In this document: piece after piece, positions 1-8,040 of the stretch
How positions within the stretch are numbered: the stretch's first letter is position 1
Layout: each line of letters opens with the position of its first letter
NCBI GenBank assembly: GCA_049646625.1
Contig: JBARWE010000053.1
Coordinates: 1-17,710, forward strand
Source: PRO6 sp049646625
GTDB taxonomy: Bacteria; Pseudomonadota; Alphaproteobacteria; Rhizobiales; Xanthobacteraceae
Direction: 5' to 3'
Length of the DNA: 17,710 nucleotides
Translations under genes and position numbers: made by a program
Notes under the pieces: generated by a model
Database searches by the model: none
Told to the model about the DNA's origin: nothing
Seen by the model: only the letters and a program-made list of their open reading frames with translations

Positions 1-54
1 GCCGCCGAAATCGGCAAATGATGGCCGATAATCATAATCCAAGAGGAGGAAGGT

Positions 55-1275
55 ATGCGTCCCAAGGTGTCAGCCCTGTTGCTGGGGGCTGCAGTGATGT
101 TCTCCGCCGCAAGCGGCGCACTGGCTCAGGACAAGACCGTCAAGATCGGCGTGCTCAACGATCAGTCCGGCCTTTATGCCGACGTGACCGGCCCCAACTC
201 GGTGCTGGCGGCGCAGATGGCCGTGGAAGATTCGGGGCTGACCGCCAAGGGCTGGAAGATCGACATCATCGTCGGCGACCACCTGCACAAGCCTGATGTC
301 GGCGTCAACATCGCACGGCAGTGGTTCGATCGCGACAAGGTCGATGTCATCGTCGACGTGCCGACCTCCTCGGTGGGACTGGCCGTCAACAACGTCGTGA
401 AAGAGAAGAACGGCGTCTACCTCAATTCGGGAACGGGTTCGTCCGACCTGACCAACAAGGCGTGCTCGCCGAACACCATCCACTGGGCCTACGACACCTA
501 TCTGCTCGCCAACGGTACCGGCAGCGCGCTGGTCAAGAGCGGCGGTGATACCTGGTTCTTCCTCACGGCCGACTATGCGTTCGGCACGGCGCTGGAGCGC
601 GACACCACTGAGGCTCTCACCAAACTCGGCGGCAAGGTGGTGGGTGGCGTTCGCCATCCGCTCAACACCGCCGATTTCTCCTCGTTCCTGCTGCAGGCGC
701 AAGCCTCCAAGGCCAAGGTCATCGGTCTTGCCAATGCCGGCGGCGACACCATCAACGCGATCAAGCAGGCCTCGGAGTTCGGCATCGTATCGGGCGGCCA
801 GAAACTTGCCGGCCTCCTGATGTTCATCACCGATATCCACTCGCTCGGCCTCAAGGTCGCCAACGGCCTGAACTTCACCGAGCCGTTCTATTGGGACCTC
901 AACGACAACACCCGCGCCTTCTCCAAGCGCTTCCAGGAGCGCGCCAAGAACAAGAGCATGCCGACCACCGTGCATGCCGGCGTGTACGCCTCCCTGCTGC
1001 ATTACTTCAAGGTGCTGGAAGCGATGGGCGGCAATTCGCACGATGGCCTGAAGATCGTCGATCAGATGAAGGCGACGCCGACCGACGACATCCTGTTCGG
1101 CAAGGGTTCGATCCAGCCGAACGGCCGCAAGATTCATCCCGCCTATCTGTTCGAGGTGAAGAAGCCCGAGGAATCGAAGGGACCGTGGGATTATTACAAG
1201 CTGGTTGCCACCATTCCCGCCGACCAGGCGTTCACGCCGCTCGACAAGAGTACCTGCCCACTTCTGAAGAAGTAG
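55..1275 (+). CDS. ABC transporter periplasmic substrate-binding protein (branched-chain amino acid/amide type)
   Basis: The 406-residue product starts with a Sec signal peptide (hydrophobic run at residues 6-21, likely cleavage after ALA at 22-24) and continues with KIGVLNDQSGLYADVTGPN, the usual N-terminal lobe of the periplasmic binding protein type 1 family (LivJ/AmiC/UrtA-like, Peripla_BP_6). Family members deliver a ligand to an inner-membrane ABC permease. C137 and C401 could form a disulfide. Length is normal for the family. The start is set by a strong Shine-Dalgarno sequence, GAGGAGG, just upstream at about 43-49. No permease or ATPase gene lies within the window, so partners may be upstream, or this may be an orphan binding protein. 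The ligand cannot be told from the sequence. A functional tie to the sox genes is not shown; the stress and small-protein genes separate it from them. Confidence 0.9.
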   Translation: MRPKVSALLLGAAVMFSAASGALAQDKTVKIGVLNDQSGLYADVTGPNSVLAAQMAVEDSGLTAKGWKIDIIVGDHLHKPDVGVNIARQWFDRDKVDVIVDVPTSSVGLAVNNVVKEKNGVYLNSGTGSSDLTNKACSPNTIHWAYDTYLLANGTGSALVKSGGDTWFFLTADYAFGTALERDTTEALTKLGGKVVGGVRHPLNTADFSSFLLQAQASKAKVIGLANAGGDTINAIKQASEFGIVSGGQKLAGLLMFITDIHSLGLKVANGLNFTEPFYWDLNDNTRAFSKRFQERAKNKSMPTTVHAGVYASLLHYFKVLEAMGGNSHDGLKIVDQMKATPTDDILFGKGSIQPNGRKIHPAYLFEVKKPEESKGPWDYYKLVATIPADQAFTPLDKSTCPLLKK

Positions 1276-1295
1276 GTTGCTGAAAATATAAGATG

Positions 1296-1327
1296 AAAAA
1301 ACGCCCGGCAGCGGTAGCTGCCGGGCG
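1296..1327 (-). terminator. Rho-independent terminator of the usp gene
   Basis: A perfect 11-bp stem (CGCCCGGCAGC, loop GGTA, GCTGCCGGGCG, 1302-1327) is followed on the minus strand by six T residues (A-run at 1296-1301 on the plus strand). The T-run is on the minus-strand exit side, so the terminator serves the universal stress gene. It may also slow plus-strand transcription leaving the binding-protein gene, but there is no T-run on that side. Confidence 0.85.
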
Positions 1328-1365
1328 GCGTCGTTCTCGGCCTGTATGACTTTACCGGACGACCC

Positions 1366-1812
1366 TTACCGGATCACATGGACCGGGATGGTGGTGTGAA
1401 CCAGCACCTCCGAGGTCTGGCTGCCGAGCAGCAGCTTGCTGACGCCGCGGCGGCCGTGCGACGACATCACGATGAGGTCGCAGCCCTTGCGCTTGGCCGT
1501 GCGGATGATCGCTTCAGCCGGAAACTCGTCGGTCTCCCGCTCGACTTCGATGGTCACGCCAAGCTCAGCCGCCTTTTTCAGGATCGGCTCGGCGAGTTTC
1601 CTGACGTCCTCGTCCATCTGATGCTCATAGCGCCCGAGCGGGTTGTCGAGGCCACCCTGCACGGCGGCCTGCAACGAGGTGGTGGAGAGCGGTTCCGTCA
1701 CGGTGAGGACGGTGACCTTGGCGCCGAGCGGCTTGGCCAGCGCCAGCCCGTGTTCGACGCCTTTGCTGGCAAGTTCCGAGCCGTCCGTCGCAATCAGGAT
1801 GTGCTTGTACAT
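1366..1812 (-). CDS. Universal stress protein, UspA family
   Basis: This is a 148-residue single-domain Usp protein. The N-terminus MYKHILIATDGSELASKGVEHGLALAK carries the first beta strand with the ATP-site aspartate D10, and the C-terminal part holds the nucleotide-binding signature in the form S-x2-G-x9-GS (SSHGRRGVSKLLLGS), followed by the final strand VHVIR. The signature suggests an ATP-binding Usp, although its first glycine is replaced by serine. These cytoplasmic proteins dimerise and support survival under stress or growth arrest; the exact role is not predictable. The start is preceded by GGAG at a suitable distance. It lies downstream of, and in the same direction as, the four-cysteine gene, with a 109-base gap, so it may have its own promoter. 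A strong terminator follows it. Confidence 0.92.
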   Translation of the reverse strand: MYKHILIATDGSELASKGVEHGLALAKPLGAKVTVLTVTEPLSTTSLQAAVQGGLDNPLGRYEHQMDEDVRKLAEPILKKAAELGVTIEVERETDEFPAEAIIRTAKRKGCDLIVMSSHGRRGVSKLLLGSQTSEVLVHTTIPVHVIR

Positions 1813-1921
1813 GGTTTTCTCCAGTCGCTATCGGGGGTGCCCATGCATAGCGGCACAGGCCACGAGGAAGCAGCCGAGCCATCGTGGCCCTTGAAACGCT
1901 GCGATGGCAAGTCTGTCGCGG

Positions 1922-2317
1922 TCAGCCGGCCAGCCGCACCGAGGCCTGTTTCTGGCTGAGGGCGTTGAGCGTCAGGGTATTCGGGCAGTAACCAGCGTAA
2001 GCCTGGCGGGCTGTTCCGTCGTCAAGGCGGTCGCGGCAGCGCCGGTACGCGATGCATTCCGAACAGACGATGCTCATGTCGCGAAATGCCGCCGGATAGG
2101 TGCGCTTGATGCGGCCGATATCGAGCGCCAGCGCGCCCATCAGCCGTTCCAGCTCGTTTCCGCGCCAGGACCGCTGCGCCGACAGCGATTCGAGCGTAGA
2201 GCGGTCGACGCCGTTATCGCGCGCAAGTTCCTCGCGCTGCGCCGGATCAAGCGCACTGAATTCACGATACAAGCTCTGGCGCGCGCGCCACTTTTTCCAG
2301 ATTTTCGCAACACTCAT
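1922..2317 (-). CDS. Small four-cysteine protein, DUF6455-like
   Basis: The product has 131 residues, no signal peptide and no membrane segment. The N-terminal half is charged and helical. The C-terminal half contains a cysteine set, C85-x2-C88-x5-C94 and later the YCPN motif with C111, which resembles the alphaproteobacterial DUF6455 family. Four cysteines in this spacing could bind a metal (zinc or an iron-sulfur cluster) or act as thiols; this is inference. The start is supported by GGAGG about 6 bases upstream. It is read in the same direction as the main sox operon but separated from soxF by 198 bases holding a hairpin, so it is probably a separate unit. Its biochemical function is unknown. 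The family name is from recall of the motif and moderately sure. Confidence 0.8.
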   Translation of the reverse strand: MSVAKIWKKWRARQSLYREFSALDPAQREELARDNGVDRSTLESLSAQRSWRGNELERLMGALALDIGRIKRTYPAAFRDMSIVCSECIAYRRCRDRLDDGTARQAYAGYCPNTLTLNALSQKQASVRLAG

Positions 2318-2446
2318 GTCTGCCTCCGACCTTGGGTGCAGCCAAATGTGCCCTCAACCCGGGAACCGGTTGTTGATCCAGCGCAACCCCGCCGCTTTCG
2401 GGCAGGGTAGGGCGGGGCGGGCCGGCACCGGCTTCAAGCCGCCGAT

Positions 2447-2481
2447 CCCCTGCCGTCCTGCGCGGGGCATGACGGCAGGGG
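2447..2481 (-). terminator. Hairpin downstream of soxF, probable operon end
   Basis: A perfect 11-bp inverted repeat, CCCCTGCCGTC (2447-2457) and GACGGCAGGGG (2471-2481), with a 13-base loop begins 35 bases past the soxF stop codon. There is no T-run after it, so it is either a Rho-assisted or mRNA 3'-end protecting hairpin rather than a classic intrinsic terminator. A shorter palindrome, CGGCTTCAAGCCG at 2429-2441, follows directly on the minus strand. Confidence 0.5.
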
Positions 2482-2515
2482 CGCACGGTGTCCGCGGCGC
2501 GGGCCGGGCGCCGCG

Positions 2516-3793
2516 TTAGCTGAACATGTCGGCGGTGATGCTGGCGTACCAGCTCATGTTTTCTTCCTGGGTTGCCTTTCGCACCTCGTCGCTTTCGCCA
2601 GGCTTGGAGACGAAACCTTCAACCTCGGCGATCTTGCCGTCCTTCGGCTCGTAACGGCCGCCGACCTTGATGGCGTCGTCGGTGTCGACCAGGCTCCAGC
2701 AGGTATTGGTGTAGCGCGCCGGGAAGGTGCGCGCGCCGGTCAGTTCGCCACGGATGACCATCGCCGCCACCTTGGCCTGGCTGTTGGCCGAGAACGCCGA
2801 CTTCGGCATAGCGCCGGCGATCGAGGCATCGCCCAGCACGAAGATGTTGGGATCGACCGTCGATTTCATCGAGGCGGCGTCGATGGCGCAGAAGCCGCCG
2901 GCCGGCGCAAGCCCCGCCTGTTGGGCAATGGCGCCCGCCATTTGCGCCGGGATGACGTTGACGAAGGCGCAGTTCTTGTAGGTCTCGAAACCCGTCACCA
3001 CGGTGCTGGTCTTCGGATCGACCGACTTGATTCCGTCGTGCACGCCGGGGCCGATCCACTCGATCATGGTGCCGTAGCGCTTCTCCCAGTCCGGCTGGAA
3101 CACGCCCTGCTTGGAGAATTTGTCCTTCGGATCGAGGATGATGATGCGGGCGTCCTTGCGGCCGGTGGTCTTCAGCACATGGGCGAACATCGAGGCGCGC
3201 TCATAGGGGCCGGGCGGGCAGCGGTAGGGGTTGGGCGGGGCGACCATGACGATGACGCCGCCGTTCGGCACCTTGTCGAGCTTTTCCTTGACGAGCCTTG
3301 TCTGCTTGCCGGGCTTCCAGCCGTGCGGCATCGCTTCCTCGGCCTCCTTCGACCATCCCGGCACGGAATCATACTTGAGGTCGATGCCGGGCGATACCAC
3401 GAGGCGGTCGTAAGCCAGGCGCTGGCCGCTGGCGAGCACCACTTCCTTCTTGTCGCGGTCGATCGCGGTGGCGCGGGTATGCGCCAGCGTGATGCCATGG
3501 TTCTTCGCCAGCGCGTCGTATTTGTGGACGATGGCCTCGTAGGGCTTGAAGCCGCCGATATAGAGGTTGGAGTGGAAGCAGGTCTGATAGCTGTCGTTTT
3601 CTTCAACCAGCGTCACCGCGATGGCGCCCTGGCTGTCCTTGGCGATGTATTTCGCCGCGGTCGCGCCGCCGGCGCCGCCGCCGATCACCACCACGCGCGG
3701 TTTGGCCTGGCCGAGCACGGCGGGCGCGCCGAGTACCGTCGCGCCGGTCAGCGCAAGGCTCGAAACCATAAAAGAGCGCCGATTGATAGACAT
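2516..3793 (-). CDS. soxF: SoxF, flavoprotein subunit of flavocytochrome c sulfide dehydrogenase
   Basis: This 425-residue periplasmic FAD enzyme is expected to oxidise sulfide (or sulfane sulfur) and pass electrons to a cytochrome c subunit. A Tat signal (NRRSFM at 4-9) ends near residue 30, and the dinucleotide-binding motif GGGAGG is at 38-43. C72 in YQTCFHSN lies at the position of the cysteine that carries covalent 8-alpha-FAD in Allochromatium FccB (Cys42 of the mature protein). C192 (RCPPGPYE) and C365 (NTCWSL) match the redox-active disulfide pair. The conserved FAD-binding segment VLGDAS is at 319-324, and the C-terminal FCSD dimerisation region follows. GGGAGG precedes the ATG. It is the last gene of the soxYZBCD operon. 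A 144-base gap separates it from the small cytochrome gene that is its likely partner. Confidence 0.93.
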   Translation of the reverse strand: MSINRRSFMVSSLALTGATVLGAPAVLGQAKPRVVVIGGGAGGATAAKYIAKDSQGAIAVTLVEENDSYQTCFHSNLYIGGFKPYEAIVHKYDALAKNHGITLAHTRATAIDRDKKEVVLASGQRLAYDRLVVSPGIDLKYDSVPGWSKEAEEAMPHGWKPGKQTRLVKEKLDKVPNGGVIVMVAPPNPYRCPPGPYERASMFAHVLKTTGRKDARIIILDPKDKFSKQGVFQPDWEKRYGTMIEWIGPGVHDGIKSVDPKTSTVVTGFETYKNCAFVNVIPAQMAGAIAQQAGLAPAGGFCAIDAASMKSTVDPNIFVLGDASIAGAMPKSAFSANSQAKVAAMVIRGELTGARTFPARYTNTCWSLVDTDDAIKVGGRYEPKDGKIAEVEGFVSKPGESDEVRKATQEENMSWYASITADMFS

Positions 3794-3937
3794 CTTGTCC
3801 TCCCTTGCTTTTATATCGCGGTAGGCGATGGCGTTGATGCGATCCTTCCGCCATTGATGGCGCCAAAACCGGCGCCCTGCAAAGCGCTAACTGTCGCGCC
3901 GCCCGGAACGGACGGATGTGCCCCGGTAGTCGATACG

Positions 3938-4273
3938 TCATTTGGCCGGCTTGAGGTTGCCGAAATAGCTCGCGAGCGCCGCTACTTCCTCGCTTGTCAG
4001 GCGCCCGGCGATGGTCTGCATGATCGGGTTGTCGCGATGCTTGTCGCGATAGGATTCGATGACGGCGACGAACTGGTCTTCCGGCCAGCCGACGATCGAC
4101 GGAATGCGGCCGACCTGACGCCCGCTGATCTGGTGGCAGGCCGTGCATTCGGCGGAAAGATATTCGCCGAGCGCGCGGTCGCCACCGGCCTGTGCCGGAC
4201 CGAGAAGCGCGAGAAGCACCACCGCCATCCCGGCAGAGTATGACACGAAAGCGGTGGTGAGAAGGTTGTGCAT
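3938..4273 (-). CDS. Small monoheme c-type cytochrome, probable partner of SoxF (FccA/SoxE-like)
   Basis: The 111-residue product has an N-terminal signal peptide (hydrophobic residues 15-25, likely cleavage after AQA at 27-29), a single heme-c site CTACH at 43-47, and M85 in NPIMQTIAG as the likely sixth ligand. The size (about 9 kDa mature) fits the single-heme cytochrome subunit of flavocytochrome c, unlike the diheme subunits of Allochromatium FccA or Paracoccus SoxE. The frame is open for 32 codons upstream, but those residues are arginine-rich and have no signal character. The start is placed at 4273 because the ATG overlaps the soxD stop (TGATG) and is followed at once by the signal peptide. 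Translation is probably coupled to soxD. It could alternatively serve as electron acceptor for SoxCD or SoxXA. Confidence 0.85.
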   Translation of the reverse strand: MHNLLTTAFVSYSAGMAVVLLALLGPAQAGGDRALGEYLSAECTACHQISGRQVGRIPSIVGWPEDQFVAVIESYRDKHRDNPIMQTIAGRLTSEEVAALASYFGNLKPAK

Positions 4274-5007
4274 CAATCGACTTTCGGCGCGGCTTTGTCG
4301 TCGGGCGTGACGTCGAGCACAGCGGCGCGTCCGGTGATTTTGACCTCGCCCTTGCAGTTTGTCATGCACGGTGTCTTGCCCCAGAACGCCTTCTCGGTGG
4401 TCTCGCGGTCGTCGTCGTAGAAATTTTTAGCATTGGGGAGCTTGATCGAAGTAAAATTCTTCTCCGACAGTTCGAACTCCTCGTCCTTCACCAGATCGTT
4501 CAGATAAAGAAGATAGGCGGTCAGCGCGTAAGCTTCATCTGCCGACAGCGAGTGCGCGTTGCCGTAGGGCATGGCGCGGCGGATGTAGTCGAACACGGTG
4601 GAGAGATCCGGCCAGAACGAGCCAATGGTTTTTTCAGGCCGGTCGGCCCTGAGCGAACCTTGGCCGCCGGCCAGCACCGGCCAGCGCCCGGCGCCCTCGC
4701 CGAATTCGCCGTGGCAGGCGGCGCATTGCGCCTGGAAAATCTCGTCGCCTTCCTTCACCGTGCCCTTGCCGGGCGGCAGGCCGTGACCGTCCGGCCGCAC
4801 GTCGGTATCCCATGCGGCGATTTCCTCCGGCAGCGCGACGCGGCCGAGATTGAGTTTGGCGACGCGGGCCGTGGCGGGCGGCGCGGCTTGCGTCTTCTGC
4901 GCCTCCGGTTTCGCGGGCTTCTGCGCCTTGGCGAACAAGGGGCCGACGCCGAGCACGATCAGCGCCGCGGCGCCCGCAAGCAGCGCGGTTCTAGCCAATC
5001 TCGACAT
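4273..5007 (-). CDS. soxD: SoxD, cytochrome c subunit of sulfur dehydrogenase SoxCD (single heme)
   Basis: SoxD takes electrons from the molybdenum subunit SoxC while the sulfane sulfur bound to SoxYZ is oxidised in the periplasm. The 244-residue protein has a signal peptide (residues 7-27), one heme site CAACH at 95-99 and the likely axial methionine M146 in RAMPYGN. The domain around GRWPVLAGG and the FWPYLSTVFDYIRR-like segment (here FWPDLSTVFDYIRR) is characteristic of SoxD. The second, C-terminal heme domain of Paracoccus SoxD is absent. In its place the tail holds C214 and C218 (CMTNC), which is not a heme motif. The start at 5007 lies inside the end of soxC (17-base overlap) and is preceded by GGAG at 7 bases. 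An upstream in-frame ATG at 5115 was rejected because it lies deep in soxC. Confidence 0.93.
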   Translation of the reverse strand: MSRLARTALLAGAAALIVLGVGPLFAKAQKPAKPEAQKTQAAPPATARVAKLNLGRVALPEEIAAWDTDVRPDGHGLPPGKGTVKEGDEIFQAQCAACHGEFGEGAGRWPVLAGGQGSLRADRPEKTIGSFWPDLSTVFDYIRRAMPYGNAHSLSADEAYALTAYLLYLNDLVKDEEFELSEKNFTSIKLPNAKNFYDDDRETTEKAFWGKTPCMTNCKGEVKITGRAAVLDVTPDDKAAPKVD

Positions 5008-6262
5008 TTTCCGTCTCCCCGTCCGGGCGGACATGCCAGGTCTGAATGCCGTTGTTGTGGTAGATCGAGTTGACGCCGCGCACCTTGCGCAGGTCGTCCT
5101 TGCTCGGCTGCACATAGCCGGTCGAATCCATGGCGCGCGACTGGATCAGCAGCGCCTCGCCCTGCCAGTCGAAATCGACGTAGAAGCGGGTCAGCGACTT
5201 CTCCAGCACCGGGCCGTCGATGCGGGCGGTGCGCCAGTTGCGGCCGCCGTCCAGCGAGACATCGACGCGATTGATGTGGCCGCGTCCCGACCAGGCGATG
5301 CCGGTCAGGACGTTGCGGCCCTTGTGCTTCAGCGGCGCCTGCGGCGAGGGATTGGTGACGACGGATTTTGCATCCATATAGAAGGTAAAGCGGCGTGAGC
5401 GGCCATCGGCCAGGAGGTCGGTATATTTCGACGTCTCCTCGCGCGCCTGCCACGGCTGGTCGCCGACCTCGATGCGGCGCAGCCACTTGACCCACAGGTT
5501 GCCTTCCCAGCCGGGGATGACGGCACGCAGCGGATAGCCCTGCTCGGGGCGCAGCGCCTCGCCGTTCATGCCGAAGGCGATCAGGACGTCGTCGAGCGCT
5601 TTCTCGACCGGCAGCGAGCGGTTCATACCGGCGGAATCGGCGCCTTCCAGCATCAGCCATTTGGCGTTGGGCTTGAGGCCGGCCTCGTTGAGCAGCGTCT
5701 TTAGCGTGACGCCGGTGTACATCACGTTGTGCACCATGCCGTGCGTGAACTGGCAGCCGTTGAGCTGGGCGCCGCGCCACTCCATGCCGGAATTGGCGGC
5801 GCATTCCAGGAAGTAGATGCGGTTCTCGCGCGGCATGCGCTTCAGGTCTTCCATGGTGAAGACCAGAGGTTTTTCGACCAGGCCGTGGACCATCAGCCGG
5901 TGATTGGCCGGGTCGATCTCGGCAATGCCGCCGTGGTGACGCTCGAAGCACAGCCCCGAGGGGGTGATGATGCCGTCGAGTTCGTGCAGCGGCGTGAAGT
6001 TGACCGAGGACTCCGGCGAGGCGGTGAGCCATGACACATGGCGGCGCATGACGTGCTTCTCGAACGGCGAGGGCATGCCATAAGGGCGCTTGTCCACGCC
6101 GTCGCCGAGATAGCGGTTCCAGTCCTGCACCTCAGTGATCAGCGGGTCCGGCGCCGGCTTTTCGGCGCGTGCCGGGCCAAGGCCGATGCCCGCGCTGGCC
6201 GCTGCCGCGGCGCCGAGAAAACCGCGCCGGCTGAGTGGATTACGGATGATGCTGGAAGTCAT
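4991..6262 (-). CDS. soxC: SoxC, molybdenum subunit of sulfur dehydrogenase SoxCD
   Basis: SoxC belongs to the sulfite oxidase family. With SoxD it removes six electrons from the sulfane sulfur on SoxYZ, so that thiosulfate is fully oxidised without sulfur globules. The 423-residue protein has a Tat signal (SRRGFLG at 11-17), as expected for a folded molybdopterin protein. C154 in YFLECAANSG is the predicted molybdenum ligand. The sulfite-oxidase domain spans roughly 110-285 and the C-terminal Mo-co dimerisation domain roughly 295-420. GGGAG lies upstream of the ATG. It follows soxB by 41 bases and overlaps soxD. Presence of soxCD predicts complete oxidation to sulfate rather than storage of elemental sulfur. 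Confidence 0.96.
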   Translation of the reverse strand: MTSSIIRNPLSRRGFLGAAAAASAGIGLGPARAEKPAPDPLITEVQDWNRYLGDGVDKRPYGMPSPFEKHVMRRHVSWLTASPESSVNFTPLHELDGIITPSGLCFERHHGGIAEIDPANHRLMVHGLVEKPLVFTMEDLKRMPRENRIYFLECAANSGMEWRGAQLNGCQFTHGMVHNVMYTGVTLKTLLNEAGLKPNAKWLMLEGADSAGMNRSLPVEKALDDVLIAFGMNGEALRPEQGYPLRAVIPGWEGNLWVKWLRRIEVGDQPWQAREETSKYTDLLADGRSRRFTFYMDAKSVVTNPSPQAPLKHKGRNVLTGIAWSGRGHINRVDVSLDGGRNWRTARIDGPVLEKSLTRFYVDFDWQGEALLIQSRAMDSTGYVQPSKDDLRKVRGVNSIYHNNGIQTWHVRPDGETENVEIG

Positions 6263-6303
6263 CGGGTCTGCTCCCTTCGATGGCGGCGGTGCGGCGAGGG
6301 GGC

Positions 6304-8001
6304 TTACGCCCCCAGAACCTTCACGGCGTCGTTGGGGGTGACGGTGATCGTCTTGCGGCGCGCGACGTGGTCGCGGACCACGTCCCAGATCGGTGGGCCT
6401 TGCGTGCCCTCGTTGACGCTGGCCCAGCCAGAGACGACGTAGTTGCGCGCAGCGTCGATCGGCTGGCCGGATTTCAGATGCGTGAGATTGGAGATGCGGC
6501 TGCCCATCGGCTTGCCGACGTCGATGGTGTAGCCCATGCCGCCGACACGCACCATGTCGCCGCCGCCCTGAAAATACGGATCGGGGTGGAAGATGTTGTC
6601 GGCGACGTCCTCAAGGATCACCTTGAGCTGTTCGCCGCTCATCTCCATGCGGTAGCAGGCGGGATAGGTAATGGCGGTGGCGTTGGTGATCGCCTCCCAG
6701 GTGATCGGCGTATTCGGCAGCAGCGTCTCGCCCCAGCGGAAGCCGGGCGACAGCGCGATCTCGGCGTCGCGCTCGGCCAGCATCGCTTCGCAGATCAGGT
6801 CGTCGAAGGTGCCGTTGAAGTTGCCGCGCCGGAACAGAAGCGACTCGGTGCGGCCGATCTCCCTGGCAAGCTCGGCGGCATAAGGCGCGCGCACCTTCTC
6901 GACCAGCGCGGCCATGTCCTTGTCGGGCGCGATGGCGTCAGAGAACACCGGCATCAGCTTGAAGCGGATGTCCGTCACCTTGCCGCCGGCAGCGGCGATA
7001 TCGAGCCGCGACAGGAATTTGCCGTGCGAGCCGGTGGCGACCAGCACGGTGTCGCCGACGCGGATGAGGCCCGGCATGGCGTCGTGGGTGTGGCCGGTCA
7101 GGATGATGTCGATGCCCTTGACACGCGAGGCGAGCTTGCGGTCGACGTCGAAGCCGTCGTGCGACAATAGTACGACGACGCTGGCGCCCTCGGCGCGCGC
7201 TTCCTCAACCTGCTTCTGGATGTCCTCCTCGCGGATGCCGAACTCCCAGTCGGGAAACATCCAGCGTGGATTGGCGACCGCGGTGCGCGGCAGCGCCTGG
7301 CCAATGACGGCAATCTTGACGCCGCCCTTCTCGAACATCTTGCGCGCCTCGAAGACCGGCTCGCTCCATTCCTTGTCGCGGACGTTCTGCGCCAGGAACG
7401 CAAACGGGGCGCTGTCCACCACCTGCTTGACGCGCTCGGCGCCGAGGGTGAACTCCCAATGCGCGGTCATGGCGTCAAGCTTGAGCGCGGACATCACGTC
7501 GATCATGTCCTGCGCCTTGCTCTGCAATGCGCTCCAGCTTCCCTGCCAGGTATCGCCGCCGTCGAGCAGCAGCACCTTGTCGGCGCCGCGCTCGGTGCGT
7601 ACCGCGTTGACCAGTGTGGCGATGCGGTCGATGCCGCCCATGCGGCCGTAGTTGCGTGCCAGCGCCACGAAATCGTCGGAGGTCAGTGCGTAGGCATCGG
7701 CGGAGCCGGTCGCGACCTTGAAAAAGTTGCGGAACGCCTCATCGACGAGGTGTGGCGGCTGCCCTTTGGCGTCGCCGACGCCGAGGTTGATCGACGGCTC
7801 GCGGAAATAGACCGGCATCAACTGGGCATGGATGTCGGCGATATGCAGGATGGTCACGGTGCCGAGCGGGTCGAAGCGTAAAATGTCGGCCTGCGAGAGT
7901 TTCTGTTGCGCGGCGACGCGCCCGAGCGGGCCTAATCCCGATCCCGCGGTGATGGCTGCTGCGGCGGCCGTTGCCTGAAGAAACTCGCGCCGTGAAATCA
8001 T
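6304..8001 (-). CDS. soxB: SoxB, dimanganese thiosulfohydrolase
   Basis: SoxB hydrolyses the terminal sulfonate from SoxY-cysteine S-thiosulfonate, releasing sulfate. The 565-residue protein has a Tat signal (SRREFLQ at 3-9). It shows the calcineurin-like metallophosphoesterase blocks in order: DIH at 56-58, DGGD at 147-150, the SoxB-type HWEF at 181-184 in place of the usual GNHE, SHDGFDVD at 280-287 and GHTH at 303-306. The C-terminal 5'-nucleotidase-like domain follows (about 380-540). Length is typical. GAGGGA precedes the ATG. It is separated from soxZ by 104 bases that hold two strong hairpins, and is followed closely by soxC. Confidence 0.97.
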   Translation of the reverse strand: MISRREFLQATAAAAAITAGSGLGPLGRVAAQQKLSQADILRFDPLGTVTILHIADIHAQLMPVYFREPSINLGVGDAKGQPPHLVDEAFRNFFKVATGSADAYALTSDDFVALARNYGRMGGIDRIATLVNAVRTERGADKVLLLDGGDTWQGSWSALQSKAQDMIDVMSALKLDAMTAHWEFTLGAERVKQVVDSAPFAFLAQNVRDKEWSEPVFEARKMFEKGGVKIAVIGQALPRTAVANPRWMFPDWEFGIREEDIQKQVEEARAEGASVVVLLSHDGFDVDRKLASRVKGIDIILTGHTHDAMPGLIRVGDTVLVATGSHGKFLSRLDIAAAGGKVTDIRFKLMPVFSDAIAPDKDMAALVEKVRAPYAAELAREIGRTESLLFRRGNFNGTFDDLICEAMLAERDAEIALSPGFRWGETLLPNTPITWEAITNATAITYPACYRMEMSGEQLKVILEDVADNIFHPDPYFQGGGDMVRVGGMGYTIDVGKPMGSRISNLTHLKSGQPIDAARNYVVSGWASVNEGTQGPPIWDVVRDHVARRKTITVTPNDAVKVLGA

Positions 8002-8040
8002 GCGTCATCCCTCGGGCGAGGCGCACACGCCCGCCCTGTC

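Noticed and set aside
1..21. Possible 3' end of an upstream gene (frame 1: A-A-E-I-G-K then TGA)
   Set aside because: Only six codons are visible and another frame is also open; nothing supports one reading over the other.
2921..4243. A 440-codon open frame on the plus strand, antisense to soxF and the small cytochrome
   Set aside because: It has no Shine-Dalgarno site or recognisable motif and is the mirror of GC-biased codons in well-identified genes.
4349..4368. CMTNC in the SoxD tail as a second heme site
   Set aside because: Spacing is C-x3-C followed by lysine, with no histidine, so it cannot be a CxxCH heme-c motif.
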